A stretch of 6,776 nt of DNA from Planctomycetota bacterium (GCA_015661985.1 DQVB01000518.1:1-6776); one strand, 5' to 3'. Counted from the stretch's first letter, positions 1 through 6,391 are shown. Notes: generated from the sequence alone by a model not told the origin. Numbers and translations are program-made.

Positions 1-150
1 CTTCCCGTGTGGGCGTTTTGCCGCTTCTACTACTTCGCGTTTTACGTCATCCAACACTACGTTGATTCACACTATCGGTTTTCCGGCCTGCTTGCGTTCC
101 TGCACTACGCCATATGCCAACGTCGTCACGAACGCAAGGGTGTGGCATAA
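1..150 (+). CDS. C-terminal fragment of a protein entering from the left edge; possibly membrane-associated
   Basis: Frame 1 is open from the first base to a TAA at 148-150, giving 49 residues with no start in the window. The fragment is rich in aromatic and hydrophobic residues (for example FYYFAFYVIQHYVDSHYRF) and ends in a basic tail, QRRHERKGVA. About two thirds of codons end in G or C, compatible with coding in a high-GC genome. The pattern of aromatic helix, a D followed by an S/G stretch, another hydrophobic helix and then a basic/acidic end vaguely recalls the C-terminus of family 2 glycosyltransferases. That resemblance is weak and I do not claim the family. The gene points towards the transposase remnant on the opposite strand. 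It could also be a chance open frame, since only 150 bases are visible. Confidence 0.4.
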   Translation, partial: LPVWAFCRFYYFAFYVIQHYVDSHYRFSGLLAFLHYAICQRRHERKGVA

Positions 151-217
151 TGAGCCGCTCAACCGGACCCGGTGCCGCCGGGCGGGGTTTGTGGTAGGAT
201 CCGTGTCCTCCGTCCGG

Positions 218-899
218 CAGCACTGCATCCCACACGATCCTGTCCCGCGCCCGCTCCAACTTCCGGCGGAACGTCTCCTCCGAAGCATACTGCTCCCGGC
301 CATGGATGATCGCAAACAACCGACGCAGGTCGACCAGCAACCGCTCCCCCTACACTCGGTTCTTCTGGTTCGGATGGTCCACCAGAAACTTCACATCCCG
401 GATCAAATGGGCCAGGCAACACGGCACCAAAGCCCGGAAATCCTTCATGTACTTGCGGTAGGCGCTGAGGGAGTCACAATCCACGACCCCCCGAAAACTC
501 TTCCCCCAGCACTTCGATCAACACCTCGCTGCCACGGGATGGCGAAATCTTGTACACCGAATACAGATACGCCCGGAAACACCACGTCCACGGCCGGCGG
601 CCGTTCTCCTTGTGGCCCGTCTCGTCCAACTGCAACCGCTCCTCCAATGCCATCAGGGACAACAATGCTTCGCAGGGTTCCTCCAACGCGTCGCTCACCT
701 TGGGTACCAGTTTCCGCGGCGTGCCCCGACGGATCCGCACCCCTATCACGTCCCGAACATACTTGCGGATCGCCGGAAACGACATGTGGCACACCCCCTC
801 GAGGAAGCCCAGCAACAGCCGCAGGCGCGCCTTCGCAGCAGCGCATCGCGGACATCCGTGTAGCCGGTTGCTCTGTGCCATGATGTCCGCAAGGTCCAC
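218..899 (-). pseudogene. Decayed IS66-family transposase remnant
   Basis: The minus strand encodes pieces of an IS66-type DDE transposase. The first piece (from a GTG at 899) runs HGCPRCAAAKARL..., then a DDE-region block with LDETGHKENGRR and TWCFRAYLY, and on to VLGEEFSG. That frame ends at a TGA (474-476) just after a six-C run at 487-492. Removing one base there restores the expected continuation VVDCDSLSAYRKYMKDF, then CLAHLIRDVKFLVDHP. A second lesion is an in-frame TAG at 350-352, where relatives appear to have Tyr before GERLL. After it, LVDLRRLFAIIHGREQYAS and RIVWDAVL continue in frame, and homology fades near 218. The C-terminal part with the last catalytic acidic residue is missing, and so is the usual long N-terminal region. 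I saw no terminal inverted repeats or target duplication, so the borders are approximate. It cannot make an active transposase. Confidence 0.87.
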
Positions 900-1278
900 G
901 AAAGCTCCCCGGCCACCCGGAGCAATTTTCGCAGGCCGGACGGCGTGCTGGCAGGATCAGTGAGTTTGCCCTGGAGCGGGCACCTGCAGGCGGCGCGGGC
1001 CTTCGAAAAAGGGTGGGGCTCCAGCCGTATTGGGAAGGAGGAACTGGAGCTGCGATCGGCTGGGAGGAGCCGACAGGTGTGGGCGCATGGTGGCCCCTCT
1101 GCCGGTCTGGGACGCACTTTCCGGCCACGTTGTGGGCAGAAGCTGGCCGAGCCACTCTTGACAACCCCCGGCCCTGTTATACTGGAAACCCATCGATCGG
1201 ACGGGCCTTGGCCGGAGAATCCGCGAACGGTTACTGGCAACGAGGGGCGGCTGGCGGGCTTGTCGGCCGAGCGGAGGT
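900..1278. other. Intergenic region between transposase remnant and GTPase cluster
   Basis: No reading frame here looks like protein: both strands are open in places, but the translations are low-complexity Arg/Pro/Gly-rich shadows. Two things are visible. One is a small hairpin, TCGGCT (1058-1063) pairing with AGCCGA (1070-1075). The other is a near-consensus plus-strand promoter, listed separately. Part of the stretch nearest 900 may be degraded sequence of the lost transposase N-terminus. No convincing rho-independent terminator follows the end of the GAP1-like gene at 1279. Confidence 0.6.
1158..1183 (+). promoter_or_regulatory. Candidate sigma70-type promoter with extended -10, reading towards the cluster's 3' end
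   Basis: A perfect -35 hexamer TTGACA (1158-1163) and a -10 hexamer TATACT (1178-1183) sit on the plus strand. The -10 is preceded by TG at 1175-1176, giving the extended -10 form TGnTATACT. The spacer is 14 nt, shorter than the usual 16-18, which lowers confidence; extended -10 promoters depend less on the -35. Transcription would begin near 1190 and run into the 3' end of the GAP1-like gene on the opposite strand. No plus-strand gene follows, so the product would be an antisense or short noncoding RNA, or this is an orphan promoter left after rearrangement. Confidence 0.42.
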
Positions 1279-2652
1279 TCAGCCTTCATCGGTCAACAGG
1301 GACAGGATGTCCAGGGCCGGCAGTGCGCATGCCGGACGCCGATTCGGGGCTTGACCGGCCTGTTGTTCCCAGACGCTCACGGCGTAGCGGACATATTGTT
1401 CGCGGGACTCTTCCAACAGGGCATCGGGCAGCTGTCGGCGGAGTTCCGGCCAGAGGGCCTTGAGCCGTTCCAGGGCAGCGGCATCGCCATCGATGGCGTC
1501 GTAGACCAGATCGTCGAGTTGTTCGAGCTCGGCGATGACGTTGGGGTCCTGTTGTTCGAGCACGGCCACCGGCGCCGGCGCCATGGCCGTGGCATGGGGC
1601 TGAAGGCCCGATTGGTCGAGGCGGTGTGGGTCGCCCGTGTCCGTCTGGGCTGGCCGAACCGGTCCGCTCGTCTCGGAGCGTTCCCCAGGACGGGGCGACG
1701 TGGCGGCCTGGGGCGGCGCGGCCACGGGGCCCCGAAACCGGCGGGCGCCCGTCCCCGGGGAGGCCTCAAGCTGTTCGAGCAGCTCCAGACCCAGTGCGGG
1801 GAGGTCTTCCGGGTCCACTTCACCGCGGATGGCGGTCATACGGTTGGCCAGCCACCGGATGTTGCCCGTTTTCAGCACGCGATGGATGAGTCGTGGCCAC
1901 GCGTCGATGGGAGCCAGTTCGGCGGGTGGTGTGCCGTCCAGATCCAGCAGCATCACATCGTACAAGCGGCGCACGCGTCGGCGTTCTTCGTTGGCGTCGG
2001 CCAATCCTACCAGGCGAAACGGGCGCCGGGGCGAGAACCGCAGGCCGGTGGAAAAGGACAATTCGCTCCGATATTGGGGTGGGAAGCAGTTGATCACCCC
2101 GGCGATCACATCCCGTGAAGGGGGGCCGCCGGCGATGGCCACGGTCTGGGAAAGCAGCGTGGCCTGGACCACGGCGGCCATCCACTCTGGGCCGGGGGCT
2201 TTGCCCACTTTGAGCAACAGGGCCGCATCGACCGCGGCCGCGCGGCCTGGCAAGGCGAACGGGGGCAGGCGGGGTGGGACGCGGCCGTGGAGTTTCATCG
2301 CCCCGGCCGCCTCGGCAGCCCGCACCACGGCGAAGGGGTTGTTGGCGAAGCGAGCCAGCGTATCGGGGGCCAGGATGAGGCACTGGGTGTACGACCGCTG
2401 GCCACCCCGCCCGCTGTACTCCCATCCGGCCGCCGTCGTACGACTGACGCAATAGGCCCCGCTGGGCAGACGGTGGAAATTGATGCTCCTTGCCTCGCGG
2501 CCCGTTCCCAGCAGGGCCCCGTGGGACGGGCCCCAGGCGCTCAGGTGGCGGGCGTCGGCCCCACACACCCCGGGGCTGGTCGCCACCAGGTGATACCCGG
2601 CGGCGTGATCGGTCTGGGCAGACGTGAAGACAGCTTGTTCGATCAACTCCAT
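1279..2652 (-). CDS. GAP1-like GTPase-associated protein (GAP1-N2-type N-terminal domain)
   Basis: This is the likely dedicated partner of the adjacent GTPase. From the ATG at 2652 it is 457 residues. Residues 1-120 match my memory of the GAP1-N2 domain: EQAVFTSA at the start, then GAYCVSRTTAAGWEYSGRGG and a hydrophobic CLILAPDTL ending FANNPFAVV. Residues about 185-270 resemble the middle GAP1 domain (FPPQYRSELSFSTGLRF, RRPFRLVGL, YDVMLLDLDG). A Pro/Gly/Ala-rich, probably disordered linker covers about 300-360. A helical C-terminal module (363-432, with ELEQLDDLVYDAIDGD and LEESREQYVRYAVSVWE) closes the protein. It has no signal peptide or membrane segment and is therefore cytosolic. An alternative GTG start at 2694 adds 14 residues; neither start has a good Shine-Dalgarno. 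I chose the ATG because the domain begins right after it. Family assignment is from recall; biochemical function is unknown, with conflict or immunity roles only proposed. Confidence 0.8.
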   Translation of the reverse strand: MELIEQAVFTSAQTDHAAGYHLVATSPGVCGADARHLSAWGPSHGALLGTGREARSINFHRLPSGAYCVSRTTAAGWEYSGRGGQRSYTQCLILAPDTLARFANNPFAVVRAAEAAGAMKLHGRVPPRLPPFALPGRAAAVDAALLLKVGKAPGPEWMAAVVQATLLSQTVAIAGGPPSRDVIAGVINCFPPQYRSELSFSTGLRFSPRRPFRLVGLADANEERRRVRRLYDVMLLDLDGTPPAELAPIDAWPRLIHRVLKTGNIRWLANRMTAIRGEVDPEDLPALGLELLEQLEASPGTGARRFRGPVAAPPQAATSPRPGERSETSGPVRPAQTDTGDPHRLDQSGLQPHATAMAPAPVAVLEQQDPNVIAELEQLDDLVYDAIDGDAAALERLKALWPELRRQLPDALLEESREQYVRYAVSVWEQQAGQAPNRRPACALPALDILSLLTDEG

Positions 2653-2757
2653 CGCGCTCGGTCCGTTCTGCTCGACAACGACTCGGTTGGCCACTGGTTG
2701 TTGAGGCGCTTGGCCGGCTCAGCTATTCACGGCGCCGCCCGGGGGGCGACACGGATT

Positions 2758-3684
2758 TCAAGCGGACGGCTTGCGCCGATTGAGGCGTTCCAGGAGCCAG
2801 TCGAAGGGCTCCACGATCCCGTGCGGTTCCACTCTCAGGGGCACTTGGACACGTCTTCCGTCACGCAGGACGCAGAGGGCGGAACCGCCAGCCACGCCGG
2901 CAGCAAAGAAGCGGCAGACCTGAAGCCGCTGGCTGCACTGTTGCCACAGGCCCGCCGCATGGGAGCGGGCGTAGGCTTCCGGGTCGTCCCGGCAGCCCGC
3001 GGCGCGGTCCGCTTTGGTCAGAACAACGGCCACCGGCCTGTGTGCCCAGCCCGTCTTGGGATGGGGATCCAGTTCCGCCAGGTAACTGACGAACTTCATG
3101 CTGAAGTACTCCTGGTCGCGAAGCCCATCGTCCAGACGGGCGGCGTCGACCAAGATCATCGTGGCACAGCACTTCTTCAGGAATGCGCTGATCACAGGCG
3201 TCGTGTGTGGGTGCTCGACCTCTTCCAGGATGGCTTCGCCGGACATGTCCGGAACGATCAATTCCAGGGTGCGCCGCGTCCGGGGGCGGCGGATCTGGCA
3301 ATGGACCCAATTCCACCGTTCGGGCTCGTTGGGCGTCTTTTCCGGGAACCGGCATTGGGCCAAGGCCGCCACGGCTGTCTGCTGCAGTGTGATGGAAAAG
3401 GCCCCGCGCGCCAGGATCTGCAGGGGATGGACGCGGCGGGAGAGCATGTCGACCAGCATTCCCAGGTAGACCGTCTTGCCTACGCCCGTGGCCCCTACCA
3501 CGGCGACCATGCGCGGTGGGCTCTTCTGGGTGGCCGCCTGGTGGGCCAAGGCCAGCGGCGCTTGGCAGTGACGGCAAAAGGGGGCGCTGACGTTGTTCTG
3601 TTCGTTGCAGATGAAGCAAGCGATCGGCTGGGCATGCTCGATCACTTTGTACGAATCCAAAGGGACCGCCACGGCCTTGGTCAT
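2758..3684 (-). CDS. Zinc-ribbon P-loop GTPase (double-GTPase/TRAFAC-like)
   Basis: This is the nucleotide-binding switch of the cluster. The 308 residues contain an N-terminal zinc ribbon with C23-x2-C26 and C37-x2-C40 (CFICNEQ ... FCRHC). A P-loop GTPase domain follows: Walker A/G1 GATGVGKT at 64-71 inside MVAVVGATGVGKTVYLGML, G3 DMSG at 146-149 (ELIVPDMSGE), and G4 TKAD at 223-226 (VAVVLTKAD). The G4 motif implies guanine specificity. A possible switch I segment lies near FPEKTPNEP (113-121). The end (PHGIVEPFDWLLERL) is helical. The order resembles the DO-GTPase2 families found beside GAP1 proteins. The ATG overlaps the preceding stop (ATGA) and has AGGAGG 7 nt upstream, which fixes the start; an in-frame extension to 3834 would lie wholly inside the preceding gene and is rejected. 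The protein is soluble, with no membrane helix. Family is confident; partner and trigger are unknown. Confidence 0.88.
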   Translation of the reverse strand: MTKAVAVPLDSYKVIEHAQPIACFICNEQNNVSAPFCRHCQAPLALAHQAATQKSPPRMVAVVGATGVGKTVYLGMLVDMLSRRVHPLQILARGAFSITLQQTAVAALAQCRFPEKTPNEPERWNWVHCQIRRPRTRRTLELIVPDMSGEAILEEVEHPHTTPVISAFLKKCCATMILVDAARLDDGLRDQEYFSMKFVSYLAELDPHPKTGWAHRPVAVVLTKADRAAGCRDDPEAYARSHAAGLWQQCSQRLQVCRFFAAGVAGGSALCVLRDGRRVQVPLRVEPHGIVEPFDWLLERLNRRKPSA

Positions 3685-4952
3685 ACCAACACCTCCTGGG
3701 ACAAAGGCTCTTCGCTGTCGGACTGTTGCAAGCCACCCGAGCCAACCAGGGTCAAGTTGCAGACGCTGATAGCGCAGCGAAAGCCGATGTTCGCCTTGCG
3801 CGACATGGCTGGTTCTCCGCTCTGGAACTGGCACGTGGCCTGGTTGTCGAAATACGTATCAAAGGCCCCACCGCGGATGCTTTTCATAGGTGCATCCAGG
3901 AGGAGTTGGCCTTCGATCAACTGGTCCGTCCGGAAATCGCTTCGGGTCCATTCCCACACGTTGCCGATCAACTGGTAGACGCCGCCCACGCTGACCCCTC
4001 CAGGCAGCTCGTCCACCGGCACCGTATCGCCGCGGCCCGAGGCCCAGAGATTGGTCCGCGAGTAATCCATCGACTCGCCCCACGGGTACCGGCGCTGGGC
4101 CCGCATCGTGGCCGACAACCGTACCGGCCAGCTGGCCGCCTTCACCCACTCGGCATCCGTGGGAAGCCGCTTGCCCACCCAGCGGGCGTAGGCCACCGCT
4201 TCGTACCAACTGATCCCCACGACCGGATGCCGCTCGCGCCCGTGGGGATAGCGCCCGTTGCGCCAGAAAGCCGGGCCGGGATGCCCCGTCTGGTCCACGA
4301 AATGCAACAGCGCCGGCAAGATCGACTCGTCCCACAGCGCCGGCTGCTCGTACCCCCGGGCCTCGACGAACTGATAGAACTGCTCGTTGGTCACCGGATA
4401 ACGGTCCAGGAAGAAATGCTCCACTCGCACCACGCGGGCTTGTGCCGCCAGGATGGTCTCCTCCGGCAGCGTGCCATCTTCCAGGGCGTCGTCGATCGAC
4501 CCGAGCACCACTTCTCCGTCCGGCACCAGGGCCATTTCCGTTTCCAGCGTTTCTACGGACCGCTGGAAGGAGGCCTCGTCCAGCTGCCGGGCAATCCGCG
4601 GCCGGAGCAACAGGGCATAGCGTCCCTGCCGCATCATCTGGCTGATCAGCCGATCCAGCCGGTCCGAGTCCAGATCGGAAGCGCCTTCGTGGGCTTTGGG
4701 GCAAGCCGGTTGGGCAGTGATGGCCGGTGGCGACGGCGCAGCGTCCTGCGCCGGCCTGCGCCAAACGCGGCGGGCGACCAGGCCAGCGGCCACGACACAG
4801 GCCACTGCGGCCACGGACCACCCGACCAGCTGTGGGGCCAACCCTGCAGCGCCTGCCAGGCCCGCTGCGGCAGCCCCCAAGGCGATGATCGTCAGCGGAA
4901 GTTTTCCTCTGATAGGGCTGATGCCAATCTTCACACGGCTAATACGGCGCAT
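3681..4952 (-). CDS. Membrane-anchored FGE/SUMF1-like domain protein lacking the catalytic cysteine pair
   Basis: The protein has 423 residues from the ATG at 4952. Two hydrophobic helices (about 19-39 and 42-61) follow a basic N-terminus (MRRISRVK) and are followed by ARRVWRR. By the positive-inside rule both ends are cytosolic. After a linker, residues about 138-395 form an FGE-sulfatase (SUMF1-type) domain: ALVPDGEVVLGS, YPVTNEQF, HPVVGISWYEAVAYARWVG, LPTDAEW, RYPWGE, GNVWEW, IRGGAF and NIGFRC. Genuine formylglycine-generating enzymes carry two catalytic cysteines between RGGSF and LGFRC. Here that stretch (AFDTYFDNQATCQFQSGEP) has one Cys, aligned to a later non-catalytic position, so oxidase activity is unlikely. 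A binding or structural role is inferred. The ATG has GAGG 6 nt upstream; a TTG at 4967 overlapping the previous TGA would add 5 residues. Coupling to the GTPase and coiled-coil genes suggests it tethers the complex to the inner membrane. Confidence 0.87.
   Translation of the reverse strand: MRRISRVKIGISPIRGKLPLTIIALGAAAAGLAGAAGLAPQLVGWSVAAVACVVAAGLVARRVWRRPAQDAAPSPPAITAQPACPKAHEGASDLDSDRLDRLISQMMRQGRYALLLRPRIARQLDEASFQRSVETLETEMALVPDGEVVLGSIDDALEDGTLPEETILAAQARVVRVEHFFLDRYPVTNEQFYQFVEARGYEQPALWDESILPALLHFVDQTGHPGPAFWRNGRYPHGRERHPVVGISWYEAVAYARWVGKRLPTDAEWVKAASWPVRLSATMRAQRRYPWGESMDYSRTNLWASGRGDTVPVDELPGGVSVGGVYQLIGNVWEWTRSDFRTDQLIEGQLLLDAPMKSIRGGAFDTYFDNQATCQFQSGEPAMSRKANIGFRCAISVCNLTLVGSGGLQQSDSEEPLSQEVLV
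3692..3697 (-). promoter_or_regulatory. Ribosome binding site of the GTPase gene
   Basis: The minus strand reads AGGAGG, 7 nt before the ATG at 3682-3684. It lies inside the last codons of the FGE-like gene, whose TGA overlaps the ATG as ATGA. It decides the start of the GTPase against the longer in-frame alternative and implies coupled translation. Confidence 0.85.
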
Positions 4953-4958
4953 GCTGAA

Positions 4959-4962
4959 CCTC
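4959..4962 (-). promoter_or_regulatory. Ribosome binding site favouring the ATG at 4952
   Basis: The minus strand reads GAGG 6 nt before the ATG at 4950-4952. This supports that start over the TTG at 4965-4967, which overlaps the stop of the coiled-coil gene as TTGA. Either start leaves the two genes translationally coupled. Confidence 0.6.
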
Positions 4963-4963
4963 G

Positions 4964-6391
4964 TCAACCACTGGCGACTTCCTGCTTCCGCCGTCGGGCC
5001 GCGTCCTTCTGGATCAAGGCCAATTGGGCGGCCAGTGAATCGAGCACCGGGTCGGCCCCCGGGGCTGCCTGGCCGTCAGAGTCGATCGCCCTCGACCTTG
5101 GCCCTGGCCCCGCAGTCGTCTGGATGTCCGACTCCACCTGCGTCGCCCATAACCGCTCCAGAAGACGCCTCATCCGTGTCAATTCCCCATTCCACGTTGC
5201 CCGCTCCTGGGTTACCGTCTCCCGTTCGGTGCCCAAGGTTTCGCTCAATTCCACCACTCGGCCCCGCACTGCCTCCAACTCGGTCTCCAGGGTGGCTCGC
5301 TCCTCCTGCCACCCGGCCCGCTCGGCGGCCAACGTTTCGCTCACTTCGGCCACCCGGCCGCGCAGCGTTTCCAACTCGGCCTCCAGCATGGCCCGCTCCT
5401 TCTGCCACCCGCCCCGTTCGTTGGCCAAGGTTTCGTTCAACTCGGTCAGACGGCCGCGCAGCGTTTCCCGTTCAGCTTGCAGCGAGGCGCGCTCCTCCAG
5501 CCACTGTCTCCGTTCCAGGACGAGCTTTTCGAGTTCTTCGGCGATCTTCTCCGTTTCCGAGTCGCCACCGCTCCCTCGGCAGGCCTCCAACGCCTCGCGG
5601 CACTGCTCCAGTTCGGCACGAGCGGCCACCCACTGCTCTTGGACCTCGTGGAAACCGGCCGCCAATCGGGCCAGGCCTTCCGCTTGCCTGCGCACTTCCT
5701 GGTGTGCCTGCCGGAGTGCCTCACGCTCCTCTGCCGCCTCCTCCAACAACCGCCGTAACGCCTCGGTCGCTTCGCCGTCGGCGCCGGCCCGCGAGGCCAG
5801 CTCGCGCTGCTGCCGAGAAACTTCCTCCAACAGTTGGCGTAACGCCTCGGCCGTCTGGCCGTCGGCGCCGGCCCGCGAGGCCAACTCCCGCTGCTGCTGG
5901 GCCACCTCCTGTAGCAGTTGCCGGAGCGCCTCGGTGGCTTCACCGTCCGAGCCGGTCCGCGAAGCCAGCTCGCGCTGCTGCTGGACCACTTCTTCCAGCA
6001 GCTGCCGCAACGCCTCGGCCGTCTGGCCGTCGGCACCGGCCCGCGAGGCCAGCTCGCGCTGCTGCTGGGCCACCTCCTCCAGCAACTGCCGCAACGCTTC
6101 GTTCCCCTCGCCTTCCGTGCCCGCCCGACAGGCTAGCTGTCGCTGCTGTTCGGCCACGGCCGCCCGCTGCTGGTCCAGCTCGGCAGCGTGCTGCGCCAGT
6201 TGCCTCTCGGCCTCCTCCCGCTGGCGATACCATGCTTCCTGCTGCTTCGCCAACTCCCCGGCCAATTGGCTCAGGCGCTCACACGCCCCGACGAAGAAGC
6301 GTTCCAATTCGTCCTGGGTGGCGCAAATCTCATCGAGCGACTGGCGCACGCTCTTCCACCCAGCGGTAACGGTACCGAGACCGGTGGACAC
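4964..6391 (-). CDS. Long coiled-coil protein with two internal repeat arrays, first gene of the GTPase cluster
   Basis: This is a 475-residue, Glu/Gln/Arg/Ala/Leu-rich, almost wholly helical protein with no recognised enzyme domain. A short N-terminal region (1-45, SVRQSLDEICATQDELERFF) leads into heptad-like helix. Residues 81-220 are five 28-residue repeats of QQQRELASRAGADGQTAEA type followed by LRQLLEEV. Residues 300-395 are three 32-residue repeats (ERATLETELEAVRGRV and relatives). A Gly/Pro-containing linker (about 425-446) precedes a C-terminal amphipathic segment, DPVLDSLAAQLALIQKD. It has no Walker motifs, signal peptide or membrane helix, so it is a cytosolic scaffold candidate and not an SMC-type ATPase. 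The start is the GTG at 6389-6391, the first after an in-frame TAA (6413-6415); no strong Shine-Dalgarno is visible. Its TGA overlaps or nearly touches the next gene. Its role in arranging the membrane-anchored FGE-like protein and the GTPase is inferred from context. Confidence 0.85.
   Translation of the reverse strand: MSTGLGTVTAGWKSVRQSLDEICATQDELERFFVGACERLSQLAGELAKQQEAWYRQREEAERQLAQHAAELDQQRAAVAEQQRQLACRAGTEGEGNEALRQLLEEVAQQQRELASRAGADGQTAEALRQLLEEVVQQQRELASRTGSDGEATEALRQLLQEVAQQQRELASRAGADGQTAEALRQLLEEVSRQQRELASRAGADGEATEALRRLLEEAAEEREALRQAHQEVRRQAEGLARLAAGFHEVQEQWVAARAELEQCREALEACRGSGGDSETEKIAEELEKLVLERRQWLEERASLQAERETLRGRLTELNETLANERGGWQKERAMLEAELETLRGRVAEVSETLAAERAGWQEERATLETELEAVRGRVVELSETLGTERETVTQERATWNGELTRMRRLLERLWATQVESDIQTTAGPGPRSRAIDSDGQAAPGADPVLDSLAAQLALIQKDAARRRKQEVASG
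5207..5494 (-). repeat. Three tandem 96-bp (32-residue) repeats in the coiled-coil gene
   Basis: Residues 300-331, 332-363 and 364-395 are successive 32-residue units. They share ERA, then a ...LEAELETLRGRVAE-like core, an SETL/NETL motif and an AER or TER with a nearby Trp in two units. The start of a fourth unit (ERATW) follows. The third unit is the most diverged. The units are older and less alike than those of the 28-residue array. Confidence 0.8.
5732..6151 (-). repeat. Five tandem 84-bp (28-residue) repeats in the coiled-coil gene
   Basis: Residues 81-108, 109-136, 137-164, 165-192 and 193-220 are exact-length 28-residue units: QQQRELASRAG, a DG-centred turn, then an ALRQLLEEV helix. 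Units 2 and 4 differ at a single residue. The turn motif alternates between QTAE (units 2, 4) and EATE (units 3, 5), pointing to duplication of a two-unit block. The first unit (TEGEGNE) is the most diverged. Nucleotide similarity between units is also high, so copy number could vary between strains. Confidence 0.92.

Noticed and set aside
487..492. Programmed frameshifting at the six-C run of the transposase
   Set aside because: IS66 transposases are not generally made by frameshifting at this point, and a second nonsense lesion plus truncated ends show simple decay.
945..1463. A plus-strand protein downstream of the 1158 promoter, or a minus-strand one at 957-1289
   Set aside because: The translations show no family resemblance or coding bias, and the plus frame runs into the antisense of the GAP1-like gene.
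3685..3834. A 50-residue N-terminal extension of the GTPase
   Set aside because: It overlaps the end of the FGE-like gene completely, while an internal ATG has AGGAGG at ideal spacing and forms an ATGA overlap with the preceding stop.
2287..3978. A 563-codon plus-strand open frame across the GAP1-like and GTPase genes
   Set aside because: It lies opposite genes with clear GTPase and GAP1-like motifs, shows no recognisable domain and crosses gene borders; it is a shadow frame.
5732..6151. CRISPR array or other spaced DNA repeat
   Set aside because: The 84-bp units are contiguous, in frame and coding, with no unique spacers between identical short repeats.
4964..6391. SMC or Rad50-type ATPase identity for the coiled-coil protein
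   Set aside because: It has no Walker A, Walker B or signature motif and no hinge domain; the similarity is only to generic coiled coil.
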